From MA-ANB-1 sp965216445 (GTDB lineage: Bacteria > Actinomycetota > Acidimicrobiia > Spongiisociales > ZC4RG35), in contig OZ244166.1 of the NCBI GenBank assembly GCA_965216445.1, positions 2,170,001-2,234,000 on the forward strand: a DNA stretch of 64,000 bases, read 5' to 3'. Made by a program: the position numbers and the translations under genes. The notes under the pieces are model-generated. The model saw nothing but the letters and a program-made list of their open reading frames with translations, had not been told where the DNA came from and made no database searches. Every line of letters starts with the position of its first letter. Position 1 is the stretch's first letter. Shown piece by piece: positions 16,206 through 23,726 of the stretch.

Positions 16206-16560
16206 GGCGGCTGGGTTTGAGGGGTGGTCCGTAGTAGCGGGTTTCTTTGGCGATCTTGCCGTTGTCGAATTCGACTAGGACGCACACGTGGTAGTCGCCG
16301 TCGTCTTCGTAGGTTTGGACTGCTTCTACGACCCAAACGTCTCCTTCTCCGGTGATCCGTTTCAGTGCGACGTTTGGCGGCGTGCCTATGCCTTTCTGCA
16401 TGTCTCGTAGGGCTTCTCGGCTCTCGAATGTTTCGCCTGTCTGGGGAATTTCGGCTGTGAAGTCTTCGGCTCTGAATTGGTACTCCACCTCGGGCGTCGA
16501 GAACGTTTCGCCTGAGAACAGGGTTTCGAGGGTTTCTCGGTTGGTTTGGGTTGTGGGCAT
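16201..16560 (-). CDS. NTF2/SnoaL-like protein, cassette cargo
   Basis: A 119-residue alpha+beta cone-fold protein of the NTF2/SnoaL kind (RETLETLFSGETFSTPEVEYQFRAEDF, then a beta-rich half with VWVVEAVQTYEDDGDYHVCVLVEFDNGKIAKETRYYGPP). The ending ETRYYGPP is typical of SnoaL-like proteins. A good AGGAG site precedes the ATG. Divergent from a MarR-type regulator over a 76-bp region with two operators, so it is probably the target of that regulator. The stop codon lies inside site S2b. Confidence 0.75.
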   Translation of the reverse strand: MPTTQTNRETLETLFSGETFSTPEVEYQFRAEDFTAEIPQTGETFESREALRDMQKGIGTPPNVALKRITGEGDVWVVEAVQTYEDDGDYHVCVLVEFDNGKIAKETRYYGPPLKPSRP

Positions 16561-16582
16561 CGTATCTCCTTCTGTTCAGTCG

Positions 16583-16599
16583 TACCTGATATTCAGGTA
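16583..16599. promoter_or_regulatory. MarR operator palindrome 1
   Basis: TACCTGATATTCAGGTA is a perfect palindrome with seven-base arms and a three-base centre, in the divergent promoter region. The sequence ACCTGA..TCAGGT recurs in the next palindrome. Confidence 0.6.
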
Positions 16600-16600
16600 G

Positions 16601-16615
16601 ACCTGATTATCAGGT
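16601..16615. promoter_or_regulatory. MarR operator palindrome 2
   Basis: ACCTGATTATCAGGT is a perfect palindrome one base after the first. It ends 6 bases before a TATGAT -10 hexamer (16622-16627), so binding here would block the regulator's own promoter as well as the divergent gene. Confidence 0.6.
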
Positions 16616-16636
16616 ATGGAGTATGATTTGTCAAGT

Positions 16637-17089
16637 ATGGAAACACCAACTGTTGCGCTGCTTCGAGTGGCCTACTCCGAGATTGCTGCAGAAATCGGAG
16701 AGGCTGTCGCCAAGGTCGCACCGGATCAACGACCAGCACACGGAGGGATCATGGAGCAACTCGATTTCACAGACGGAATGAGACTCACCGACCTTGCACA
16801 AGGTGCTCAACTCACTCCGCAGTCCGCAGGAGAACTCGTGGATCAACTTGAGGATCTCGGCTATGTGGAGCGAAGGCCAGATCCAGACGACCGAAGAGCA
16901 AAACGGATCTACCGCACTGCAAAAGCAAAGAAGGCAACCAGAACCGCAATCGAAGCAGCCCAACGTTCCGAGAAATCGCTTCAAGAACTCCTTGGCGACG
17001 AGCGATACAAGCTTCTACGCGAGGACCTGTCAGCCATCATCCAAACCCACGGCGGAACCGTCGGCCCACCAATCGACATGCGCACATAA
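16637..17089 (+). CDS. MarR-family transcriptional regulator, cassette cargo
   Basis: About 150 residues. The winged helix is at residues 45-105 (MRLTDLAQGAQLTPQSAGELVDQLEDLGYVERRPDPDDRRAKRIYRT) with the Asp-Arg wing typical of MarR. N- and C-terminal helices form the dimer interface. The TATGAT box at 16622-16627 places the transcription start near 16635, so the ATG at 16637 is probably leaderless; an in-frame ATG at 16616 lies upstream of that -10 box. The TAA stop lies within the CATAA arm of site S3. It likely represses itself and the SnoaL-like gene. Confidence 0.85.
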   Translation: METPTVALLRVAYSEIAAEIGEAVAKVAPDQRPAHGGIMEQLDFTDGMRLTDLAQGAQLTPQSAGELVDQLEDLGYVERRPDPDDRRAKRIYRTAKAKKATRTAIEAAQRSEKSLQELLGDERYKLLREDLSAIIQTHGGTVGPPIDMRT

Positions 17090-17100
17090 CGGCACTTATG
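17085..17100. repeat. dif-like site S3
   Basis: Core CATAACGGCACTTATG, centre CGGCAC. The first arm contains the stop codon of the MarR gene; the next gene on the minus strand stops 31 bp beyond. Confidence 0.78.
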
Positions 17101-17131
17101 GGCGCGCTGGTCTGGGTCGTTGGGCTGTGCG

Positions 17132-17764
17132 CTACCTTGCGTCTGGAGGCCAGAACGAGTCGATTCGTGGACCGTCTATCTGTGATCCCGTATGAGGGTC
17201 GAGAGCAATGAACGCCCTGTCAGCCTGGAGCAGGTCGCAGGAGCAGACGATTCGTTCGCACGAAGCGCTCTCCACACGTAGGTCATGGACCGCAAGGCGA
17301 CTGCTCCGCCACTGAATTCCCCCAAGGCCAATCGCGATGATGTCGATCACTCGCACGAGCAGGAGTAAGTCCGCCTCTACGGGAACGACTTGGGTTACCT
17401 GGTCGTGGACGACGGTCGCTTCGCTGTGGACGCTGGTGACGTCAACGAGATATGCGAGACCGTCGACTACCACGGCAACCTGGGTGCGGGAGGGACAGGC
17501 GTATACGCCAGTCAGTCCACCGAGACCCCCGGCCGCAAAAACGCCAACCCATCGCGGCGAGGCATCGGGGTGGAACTCAATCGTCAGAGGTGGACCCCAT
17601 CGGGTTGCCGGATCGGAGATGAGTTGTCCGGACCGGTCGAAGTTGTAGACGGGTTCACTCCACGTTCCACTGCCCGGGAACTCGGACTCAGTTACGAGGC
17701 TGTAGGCGGGGTCGAATTTCCAGAATTCGAATTCAACAGGCACAGCACCAGTCAACCCGAACAC
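17132..17764 (-). CDS. Hypothetical protein, cassette cargo
   Basis: A 210-residue protein, mixed beta-rich N-terminal half (EFEFWKFDPAYSLVTESEFPG, GPPLTIEFHPD, RWVGVFAAGG) and a hydrophobic stretch VEADLLLLVRVIDIIAIGLGG at about 128-150 that may be a buried strand or helix. No signal peptide and no family recognised. It fills the module between sites S3 and S4, stop near S3 and start 36 bp from S4. The ORF is long and free of alternatives but function is unknown. Confidence 0.5.
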   Translation of the reverse strand: MFGLTGAVPVEFEFWKFDPAYSLVTESEFPGSGTWSEPVYNFDRSGQLISDPATRWGPPLTIEFHPDASPRWVGVFAAGGLGGLTGVYACPSRTQVAVVVDGLAYLVDVTSVHSEATVVHDQVTQVVPVEADLLLLVRVIDIIAIGLGGIQWRSSRLAVHDLRVESASCERIVCSCDLLQADRAFIALDPHTGSQIDGPRIDSFWPPDAR

Positions 17765-17800
17765 CCGAACAGATGCTCAACCAATCGACGAATACACGCA

Positions 17801-17816
17801 CATATCGGCGCATATG
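17801..17816. repeat. dif-like site S4 (most divergent copy)
   Basis: Core CATATCGGCGCATATG, centre CGGCGC; both arms deviate by one base, so it may be a decayed site. Confidence 0.6.
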
Positions 17817-17835
17817 TTGTCTGAGGTGCGTCGAG

Positions 17836-18392
17836 CTATGGGTTTTCGATGATCTGGATCGGGAAGACGTTCCTCAGTTGGGCTGGGATAGATGAGAGGT
17901 CGTCAATGGAGGCGAACACTGTGATCGGCTCATGCCCGATGAGTCCGGTGGAGACCGTCCCGTCCGACTCGAACCACGGGAGCGTGTCCTCTTCCGCAGC
18001 CGCTGCTAATAGCGCTGCCTCCGTGTCAGGAAGGATCTGGAGGTTCCTCACCGCGAATGGCCACCCAGGATACGTTTCGGTGACCACGCTGACCAAGTAG
18101 TTGAGGTCATCGTGGGTCGAGGTCCACTGATGGGTGGTCAGGTCCCAGCCGCTTCCATTGAATGTCGTGAACACATGGCTGCAAAATCGTGATCCCCGAC
18201 GACCACGATGCACGGAAGGTGGAGGCGCCAAGAACGAGCCAGTTTGATCTGGGGGTTGAGCTTCGGTGTTCTTTTTGGCTTGCCGCCTGCAGTCCAGTAT
18301 TTCGGGTTAGCAAGTTGCTGACCGGAGCGTGCAAACAACCGGTGCGTCCATTCCTCAAGCTGGGACTCTGATCCGATGCCGACCCGTTCCAT
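17836..18392 (-). pseudogene. Hypothetical cassette gene interrupted by a one-base frameshift
   Basis: Two overlapping minus-strand frames join into one protein of about 185 residues. The first (start 18392) reads MERVGIGSESQLEEWTHRLF through IVVVGDHDF; the second continues CSHVFTTFNGSGWDLTTHQW to the stop at 17836. They would be in frame if the run of four T near 18186 (minus strand GATTTTGC) held five. This may be a genuine frameshift, a slippage site or a sequencing error. No family recognised. Bounded by sites S4 (19 bp from the stop) and S5. Confidence 0.5.
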
Positions 18393-18455
18393 CAGTCCCG
18401 AATTCCAGCGCTAACTGCCCCCGTTGTCCATCGGGAACTCAACCCCCCCGGCGCA

Positions 18456-18471
18456 CATAGCGGCACTTATG
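18456..18471. repeat. dif-like site S5
   Basis: Core CATAGCGGCACTTATG, centre CGGCAC. It lies 10 bp beyond the stop of the array's recombinase gene. Confidence 0.75.
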
Positions 18472-18481
18472 GGTGGCTAGG

Positions 18482-19387
18482 TCATCGGGAGGCTCCGGCT
18501 ACGAAGGTGGCGACGATGTAGGTGGCGTGCCGGTCGAGTGATCGCCTTGCCCTGTCGTATCTCATGGTTGTCCTTGGATCTGCGTGTGATGCTGCCTCCT
18601 GGACATCTCGTAGTGGCACCCCAGCGTCGAGTGCTGCGGTTATGAATGAATGCCGGAGAGAGTGGGGGCTGATCCTCTTCTCGATGCCTGCATTCCGGGC
18701 CAGTCGTCTGATGATTCTGGACGCATGATGTCGGTCCATCCGTTCTCCTTGGTGGACGAAGATGGGGCCTTCTTGTCGGTCGCCGATGGTCTGATAGACC
18801 GTCCGTGCTGTTCGGGGTGCGAGCGGCACTAGGGCTGGTCGTCCTCCCTTACGGATGATCCGCAGAGTGTGATGGCCTCGTTCCAATCCCAGATCGGCAA
18901 GGTCGGTGTTGAGCGCTTCAGAGACTCGCAACCCATTGAGAGCGAGCAGACAAGCCAGAGCATGGTCTCGAGGGCTCGACAAGCCAGCTTCGACAAGAAG
19001 CATTCCCAGTTCGTTGCGGTCTAGTCCGGTCATCGTTGACTCGGTTCTCAGCCTGGGACGACGAACATTCACAGCCGGGGAACGGTCGATCAGTTCTTCT
19101 TCGACGCAGTACCGGTAGAAGCTGGCCACCGTCGACAGCCGACGAGCAACCGTCGCCCTCGCCAGCCCCAGAGACTCCTGGCCCCGCCCAAACAGCTCAA
19201 TATGACCCCGACCCACGTTGAATAGGTCGAGGTGGCGTTCTCGGCACCACCCCACGAACACTCGAAGATCTTGCTGGTAAGCCTGTCGAGTGTTCCCCGA
19301 ATAGCCAGCTAGAAACCCAGCTACCACCAACATCGACTCGAAATCTGCGTGATCCCGGCGGACCACCAAACCTGTTGACGAACTCAT
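18482..19387 (-). CDS. Xer-sized tyrosine recombinase encoded inside the dif-site array
   Basis: A 301-residue tyrosine recombinase. The N-terminal SAM-like core-binding domain (about 15-105) includes YSGNTRQAYQQDLRVFVGWC. Catalytic residues are complete: Arg in LLALNGLRVSEAL, Lys in IRKGGRPALVPL, His-x-x-Arg in SPHSLRHSFI, His in EAASHADPRTT and Tyr in TMRYDRARR. No arm-binding extension, so it is Xer-like in size. The ATG at 19387 has a strong GGGAGGAA site; the longer frame to 19441 does not. It is flanked by S5 and S6, whose centres are in opposite orientation. It is the obvious candidate to recombine the ten dif-like sites. Confidence 0.88.
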   Translation of the reverse strand: MSSSTGLVVRRDHADFESMLVVAGFLAGYSGNTRQAYQQDLRVFVGWCRERHLDLFNVGRGHIELFGRGQESLGLARATVARRLSTVASFYRYCVEEELIDRSPAVNVRRPRLRTESTMTGLDRNELGMLLVEAGLSSPRDHALACLLALNGLRVSEALNTDLADLGLERGHHTLRIIRKGGRPALVPLAPRTARTVYQTIGDRQEGPIFVHQGERMDRHHASRIIRRLARNAGIEKRISPHSLRHSFITAALDAGVPLRDVQEAASHADPRTTMRYDRARRSLDRHATYIVATFVAGASR

Positions 19388-19444
19388 CTGTTCCTCCCAA
19401 TCAGCGGGAAGAACCGACCTGCCTCTACAACCCAACCACAACTA

Positions 19445-19460
19445 CATAAGTGCCGTTATG
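19445..19460. repeat. dif-like site S6
   Basis: Core CATAAGTGCCGTTATG, centre GTGCCG, the reverse complement of the S5-type centre. It lies between the starts of the recombinase gene and the MaoC-like gene. Confidence 0.78.
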
Positions 19461-19498
19461 TAGGCACGTTCAGGTAGCTGTCTGTAGGTTCGGTGACC

Positions 19499-19960
19499 AT
19501 GTCGGAGCCACAGATGCGCTACTTCGAGGACCTCGTTGTCGGTGAAGAGCTGTGGGGTATCGAGGAAGTAGCGGTCAAGAAGGACATGATCGAATACGCC
19601 GCTCGTTACGACCCTTGGCCGATTCATGTGGACGAGGAGGCGGCTCGGCAAGGCCCTTTTGGTGGGTTGACCGCTTCATCTGGCTATTCGATAGGTCTCT
19701 GGTACTCGTCGGTCAACCGGGGTATCTGGAATCATCCTGACAGTCCAGTGGCGATGATCGGGGGCATCGACATGAGGGTGCGGTATCCGAATCCATTGAG
19801 ACCTGGTGATCGAGTGCGGTCGAATCTGGTAATCGGCAGCAAGCGGCTCAGCTCCAAACCAGGGAGAGGTGTTGTCGAGGGGACGTCGGAGCTGGTCAAT
19901 CAAGACGGCGACATCATCATCGCCGGTGAGATGGTCTGGCTCATTCCTACCCGTCCCTGA
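19499..19960 (+). CDS. MaoC-like hot-dog fold protein, cassette cargo
   Basis: A 153-residue single hot-dog domain of the MaoC/(R)-specific enoyl-CoA hydratase type: YFEDLVVGEELWGIEEVAVKKDMIEYAARYDPWPIHVDEEAA carries the hydratase-like Asp and His (RYDPWPIHVD), and MRVRYPNPLRPGDRVRSNLVI is the family's second signature. It would act on an acyl thioester. Start ATG 19499 may be leaderless, 9 bases after a TAGGTT -10-like motif; GTG at 19493 is an alternative. The stop is 5 bp from site S7. Confidence 0.82.
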   Translation: MSEPQMRYFEDLVVGEELWGIEEVAVKKDMIEYAARYDPWPIHVDEEAARQGPFGGLTASSGYSIGLWYSSVNRGIWNHPDSPVAMIGGIDMRVRYPNPLRPGDRVRSNLVIGSKRLSSKPGRGVVEGTSELVNQDGDIIIAGEMVWLIPTRP

Positions 19961-19965
19961 TCCCG

Positions 19966-19981
19966 CATAAGTGCCGTTATG
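19966..19981. repeat. dif-like site S7
   Basis: Core CATAAGTGCCGTTATG, identical to S6. It starts 5 bp after the MaoC-like stop. Confidence 0.78.
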
Positions 19982-20053
19982 GGCGTCTCCTCTTGGCGAG
20001 CGACGGCATGATCTCGGAGTGTGTCTGTAGGTTGTCGGTCGGCTCTTAGGAGG

Positions 20054-21337
20054 ATGATGAGGATTCGTTGGTGGTGGTGGGTGTTGGCGCTGGTTCCGGC
20101 TGCTGCTGGGGTCGTGTCGGTGGCGTTTGGGGCTGGGGATCTGCGTTCGAGCGGGCTGATGGCGGGGGTGTCGGTGTCGCTTGGGCTGGTGGCGGTTCTT
20201 CTCCTTTTGAGGGCACCGTGGCGGAGACGGGATGGTGCGGCTCGCTGGTTTTCGGTTGTTCCGCCGCTTCTGTTGGGTTTGGTGTCGCTGTTGGGTTTGT
20301 CTGAAGGGCTGCCTGAGTTCTTCCAGGCGAGAGGCTTGTTCCTAGATGTCGAGGCGGTGGGGCCGGTGGCCGTCGTCGAGGATGAGGGGACGCTTCTGGT
20401 CGTTGGGAATGACACTGAGGGTGGTTTCGCCTGGACTTCGGACGACGGTTCTGACTGGACGAGCATCTCCGCCGATGTGTTTGCAGAGTTGGAGGTCGCC
20501 GACGCTGCTGTATATGGCTCGTCGATTGTCGTTGTCGGTCAGTCCGCCGAAGCCGAAGCCGTCGTCCTGGTCACCGAAGATGGAGCAGCTTTCGAGGAGT
20601 CCGGAAGGTTTACCAACAGCGAATACGGAACCATTCCTCAGGCGGCGGCAGGTTTCGCTGATGGGCTGGTGGTTATCTCAGATATCTACGGAAACGACAT
20701 CGAGTTCCACACCTCCAGCGATGGTCGATCGTGGGCCGCTGCTCAGCCTTCCCCGGTCTTCGACGACGGCGAGAGCGCCCGAGACATTATCTGCAGCGAC
20801 CAGGTCTGTGTCGGAGTCGGATTCGTTGAAGCAACCTACCGACAAGACCTAGACAACAACACCGGTGTCGCCTGGGTCAGCACCTCCGGCGACAACTACC
20901 AGTCCGTGGACTACGACTTCAACACAGAGAGCCTTGATGCGATCGCATGGAATCCTTCAGGGTTCCTGATCGTGGCCAACAGTCCCAACGGCAGAGGATT
21001 GGCCTGGCACTCGACCGAAAGCACCAACTGGAACCCGATCTCCGGTCCGTTCACCGAGATGACCGTCGACGGGGTCCAAGCCATCGACACCACCTACATG
21101 GTGTTCGGGCGCAGTCCAACAGCTGGCACTCTCGTGGTCTGGACATCTCAGAATCTCACAGACTGGGAAGAAACAGTCGTGGCAACCAGCCAACCCGAAG
21201 GCTCCCAAATCCGTTCCATAACCAACACTCAGACCGGACTCGTCGCCGTAGGCATCGATGGCGGCACCTTCGACACACTCATCTGGAACTCAGTAGACGG
21301 AACCGACTGGCAACTGACCACCCTGGCCCCACGCTGA
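20054..21337 (+). CDS. Membrane-anchored beta-propeller-like protein, cassette cargo
   Basis: A 427-residue protein. Three hydrophobic helices fill about residues 3-22, 33-52 and 68-85 (WWWWVLALVPAAAGVVSVAFG and others). The extracytoplasmic rest shows repeated sialidase/BNR-like blades such as FAWTSDDGSDWTSI, FHTSSDGRSWAAA, AWHSTESTNWNPI, VWTSQNLTDWEE and IWNSVDGTDWQL, about five to six in all, which predict a beta-propeller. Function unknown. Ribosome site AGGAGG directly precedes two tandem ATGs (20054 and 20057). The stop is 18 bp from site S8. Confidence 0.72.
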   Translation: MMRIRWWWWVLALVPAAAGVVSVAFGAGDLRSSGLMAGVSVSLGLVAVLLLLRAPWRRRDGAARWFSVVPPLLLGLVSLLGLSEGLPEFFQARGLFLDVEAVGPVAVVEDEGTLLVVGNDTEGGFAWTSDDGSDWTSISADVFAELEVADAAVYGSSIVVVGQSAEAEAVVLVTEDGAAFEESGRFTNSEYGTIPQAAAGFADGLVVISDIYGNDIEFHTSSDGRSWAAAQPSPVFDDGESARDIICSDQVCVGVGFVEATYRQDLDNNTGVAWVSTSGDNYQSVDYDFNTESLDAIAWNPSGFLIVANSPNGRGLAWHSTESTNWNPISGPFTEMTVDGVQAIDTTYMVFGRSPTAGTLVVWTSQNLTDWEETVVATSQPEGSQIRSITNTQTGLVAVGIDGGTFDTLIWNSVDGTDWQLTTLAPR

Positions 21338-21355
21338 GCCAGCAGACCACCGCGC

Positions 21356-21371
21356 CATAACCGGCATTATG
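21356..21371. repeat. dif-like site S8
   Basis: Core CATAACCGGCATTATG, centre CCGGCA, identical to S9. Confidence 0.78.
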
Positions 21372-21499
21372 ACGGATGACAAGAACCCCCGGGATTGTTC
21401 CGGAGGGTCCTCGCTTGCTCCCGTCTGACTGGCATCACCGACGCCGAGATAGTTGCTGTGTGTAGGCTTGAGGGAGATCTGGATGCGAGAGGAGACGCC

Positions 21500-22177
21500 A
21501 TGAGAAGGACAATGGTGTTTGGGTTTGTCTTCCTTGTGGTTGCGTTGGCAGCTGTGGCCGTGGCGCAGGTTCTGCCACAAGCCCGCGTTGACAGCAACAA
21601 AGCCGTAAGCGACGTGCTTGTCCCCCCTGGTTCGGACCTCGAAATTGCCCTACCGGCGGGATTCGGCACGACCTGCATCGATGGCGCGCTCGAATACGGT
21701 CAGGTGTCATCCGACCCGCTCTTCGATGATGTGGAACTCGCATATCCGGCAGATCAGTTTGACAGTGTCGCCTACGGGGGTGATGTCTGTATAAGGAATG
21801 GCTCGCCTACCGACACCTACGGCGTTGTCGCATCGTCAGAGAACGTGATAAGTAACGAAGCAGGCAATTGTCCCGACGAAACGGAGTCGCAATACGGCGA
21901 CTTTACGTGTGGCTCGGGAGACGGGGAGTATGGAGCTGGTGAACTACAGATCCGCTATCTTGCTCAACCAGCTTTCTCGGATCCGGGCACCGGCGGTAAC
22001 TGCAACCCCAGTAAGGATTTCGATCTGAAAGAAGGAGAAGGGGGGTTGGTAGGTCTGATTGAACCAGGGGGATACTGCCGATTCTCGATCTCCATCCTCG
22101 ATCGCCGAGTTGAACCGTGGGTGTCGTCCAGCGACTCAATCGAGTTTGATCTCGTATTCGAGGGCACCCTGGGCTGA
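21500..22177 (+). CDS. Secreted Cys-rich hypothetical protein, cassette cargo
   Basis: A 225-residue protein with a signal peptide (MVFGFVFLVVALAAVAVAQ). The mature part is acidic and beta-rich and contains six Cys (GTTCIDG, DVCIRN, GNCPDE, FTCGSG, GNCNPS, GYCRFS) that could form three disulfides. It ends in a beta strand SIEFDLVFEGTLG. No family recognised. The ATG at 21500 has GGAGA upstream; a longer frame to 21395 is not supported. Between sites S8 and S9, stop 10 bp from S9. Confidence 0.65.
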   Translation: MRRTMVFGFVFLVVALAAVAVAQVLPQARVDSNKAVSDVLVPPGSDLEIALPAGFGTTCIDGALEYGQVSSDPLFDDVELAYPADQFDSVAYGGDVCIRNGSPTDTYGVVASSENVISNEAGNCPDETESQYGDFTCGSGDGEYGAGELQIRYLAQPAFSDPGTGGNCNPSKDFDLKEGEGGLVGLIEPGGYCRFSISILDRRVEPWVSSSDSIEFDLVFEGTLG

Positions 22178-22187
22178 CCAACTGCTC

Positions 22188-22203
22188 CATAACCGGCATT
22201 ATG
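22188..22203. repeat. dif-like site S9
   Basis: Core CATAACCGGCATTATG. Last site of the array. Its TTATG arm contains the TAA stop of the small minus-strand gene. Confidence 0.78.
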
Positions 22204-22360
22204 TACGGCTCTGCCTCTCGCCATCGAGGTCAGGGTCTATCTCCTCATCCGCGGGCAGGGCAGCTACGAGCAGGGCGTGGATCTGCTCGTCGCTTAGTTC
22301 GCAGTCCGGGGTGATCGAGAAGACCAGCCATCTCTTGGTCCTGTCCTCGATGTCCGCCAT
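22199..22360 (-). CDS. Small acidic protein next to the integrase
   Basis: A 53-residue acidic protein: MADIEDRTKRWLVFSITPD, then SDEQIHALLVAALPADEEIDPDLDGE. A purine-rich GGATGAG lies before the ATG. An upstream extension of the frame to 22603 overlaps the integrase 3' end and has no coding character. The stop lies inside site S9, as with other cassette genes. No family recognised; a small regulator is possible. Confidence 0.45.
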   Translation of the reverse strand: MADIEDRTKRWLVFSITPDCELSDEQIHALLVAALPADEEIDPDLDGERQSRT

Positions 22361-22562
22361 GTCCTCATCCTTTCTGTAAAGCAGCTTGTGGGTACTTAGG
22401 TACCCAAGACCTGTGAGAAAGTGTTTGTGTGTTTCCTTGCGGACATGACGGACAGTCGGTCGCTGGGCGGCAATCCGTTTTGTTTGGTGTAGTCGCAACA
22501 CTCGATAGTGCACCCGCAGACGAAACGTTTCGTCAGGATTTCTGCAAACTGGGGCTTTGCGG

Positions 22563-23726
22563 TCAGAAGCGGCCCGATATCGCCTCGACCATCCGCTGCT
22601 CACGAGCCGTTGGATCGAGCGAACGGGAGTAGACCCTCATCAAGGTCTCAATGTTGTGGCCCATCCTGGCCGCCACCTCGGCTACTGGAATTCCCTCTGT
22701 CACCAAGAGGCTGGCCATGGAATGGCGGAGCGAGTGGAGAGTCACGCCTTCACGTAGCCCCGCATGCGCCCACTCCGATGTGAACGCCTTCGAGACTCGA
22801 TGCGGGTTGAGCACGCCCCCGTCTTCTGTTCTGAATGCCAGATCCAGATCGAAAGGTCGATCCTCATAGGCGTCTCCCACTTGAAGACGTTGTTCGACCT
22901 GACGGACACGATGGCTCCGCATAACGTCGATGCTTGCCTTGTCGAGTCCAATGAGACGGCGGCCAGCAGCACTCTTCGGATCCTTCGTGAACAGCTCACC
23001 TCCGTCGACACCTATAGATCGGACAACGTCGACGGTGCCCGAATCAAGGTCGACATCAGGCCACGCCACGCCCACTAGTTCACCTCGCCTCATGCCTGAC
23101 GCGGCCGCCAATCGGTACAGCGGGTGCAGCAACGCAACTCGATCACAATCCGCTGTGTGTTCTAGGAAAGCGCGGACATCACCAACTGTGGGCCTCACGA
23201 TCTCCCTCCTGGAACGGACCACCGGCCTCAGGTGCCTCGGCAGCGCCGCAGGATTCCGGTCCAGAGGTGCATCGGCCAACGCCCGGTGCAACGTCCTGTA
23301 CAGGCGGAGCACCGTCTGGTCCGCCAGGCCAGTCACCCGACGCAGACTCGTCAACCAGTCATGGACCACCAGATGGTTGATGTCTCCCAAACGGTGGTGT
23401 CCCAAGGCTGGCGAGATATGAAGCTGGACAGCCTCCCGATACCCACCCGACGTCCTCCTGGCCAAATGACCGGCATCGACCTGCGACTCCACCAGCTCCA
23501 ACCAACGGGCCAAGTACTCATCCAGCCGTTGCCGCCCCACCTCCACTGACACACGATCATCCCGAAATCGAGCAAGAGCCTCGATAGCCTTCTCACGAGT
23601 CTCGAAAGTGCCGAGGCTGATCCGGCGTCGACGCCCAACCTCCGAATCGAACATCGGCGGCGACAACACCGCCCACCTTCCACTATCCCTTCGATACACC
23701 GAACCCGGCACACGAATAGACGACAT
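22563..23726 (-). CDS. int: Phage-type tyrosine integrase of the island
   Basis: A 387-residue integrase with all three domains: an N-terminal AP2-like arm-binding domain (about 1-55, GSVYRRDSGRWAV and SLGTFETREKAIEAL), a core-binding domain (about 60-165) and the catalytic domain with Arg in AASGMRRGELVGVAW, a Lys in TKDPKSAAGRRL, His-x-x-Arg in LHSLRHSMA, His in ARMGHNIET and Tyr in LMRVYSR. The ATG at 23726 has GGGAG upstream and begins the arm domain; the frame to 23786 is only an extension. It lies 126 bp from the right tRNA-Sec copy, the typical position for an integrase that targets that tRNA. Confidence 0.93.
   Translation of the reverse strand: MSSIRVPGSVYRRDSGRWAVLSPPMFDSEVGRRRRISLGTFETREKAIEALARFRDDRVSVEVGRQRLDEYLARWLELVESQVDAGHLARRTSGGYREAVQLHISPALGHHRLGDINHLVVHDWLTSLRRVTGLADQTVLRLYRTLHRALADAPLDRNPAALPRHLRPVVRSRREIVRPTVGDVRAFLEHTADCDRVALLHPLYRLAAASGMRRGELVGVAWPDVDLDSGTVDVVRSIGVDGGELFTKDPKSAAGRRLIGLDKASIDVMRSHRVRQVEQRLQVGDAYEDRPFDLDLAFRTEDGGVLNPHRVSKAFTSEWAHAGLREGVTLHSLRHSMASLLVTEGIPVAEVAARMGHNIETLMRVYSRSLDPTAREQRMVEAISGRF

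Noticed and set aside
15566..22203. The repeated palindrome as a CRISPR array
   Set aside because: Copies are 16 bp and 18 to about 1,400 bp apart with genes between; no short regular spacers and no cas genes.
15566..22203. The repeated palindrome as integron attC sites or as transcription terminators
   Set aside because: No GTTRRRY core and no imperfect long hairpin of attC type; arms are AT-rich and lack a T-run, so a terminator role is unlikely. The CATAA-6 bp-TTATG plan fits dif/Xer.
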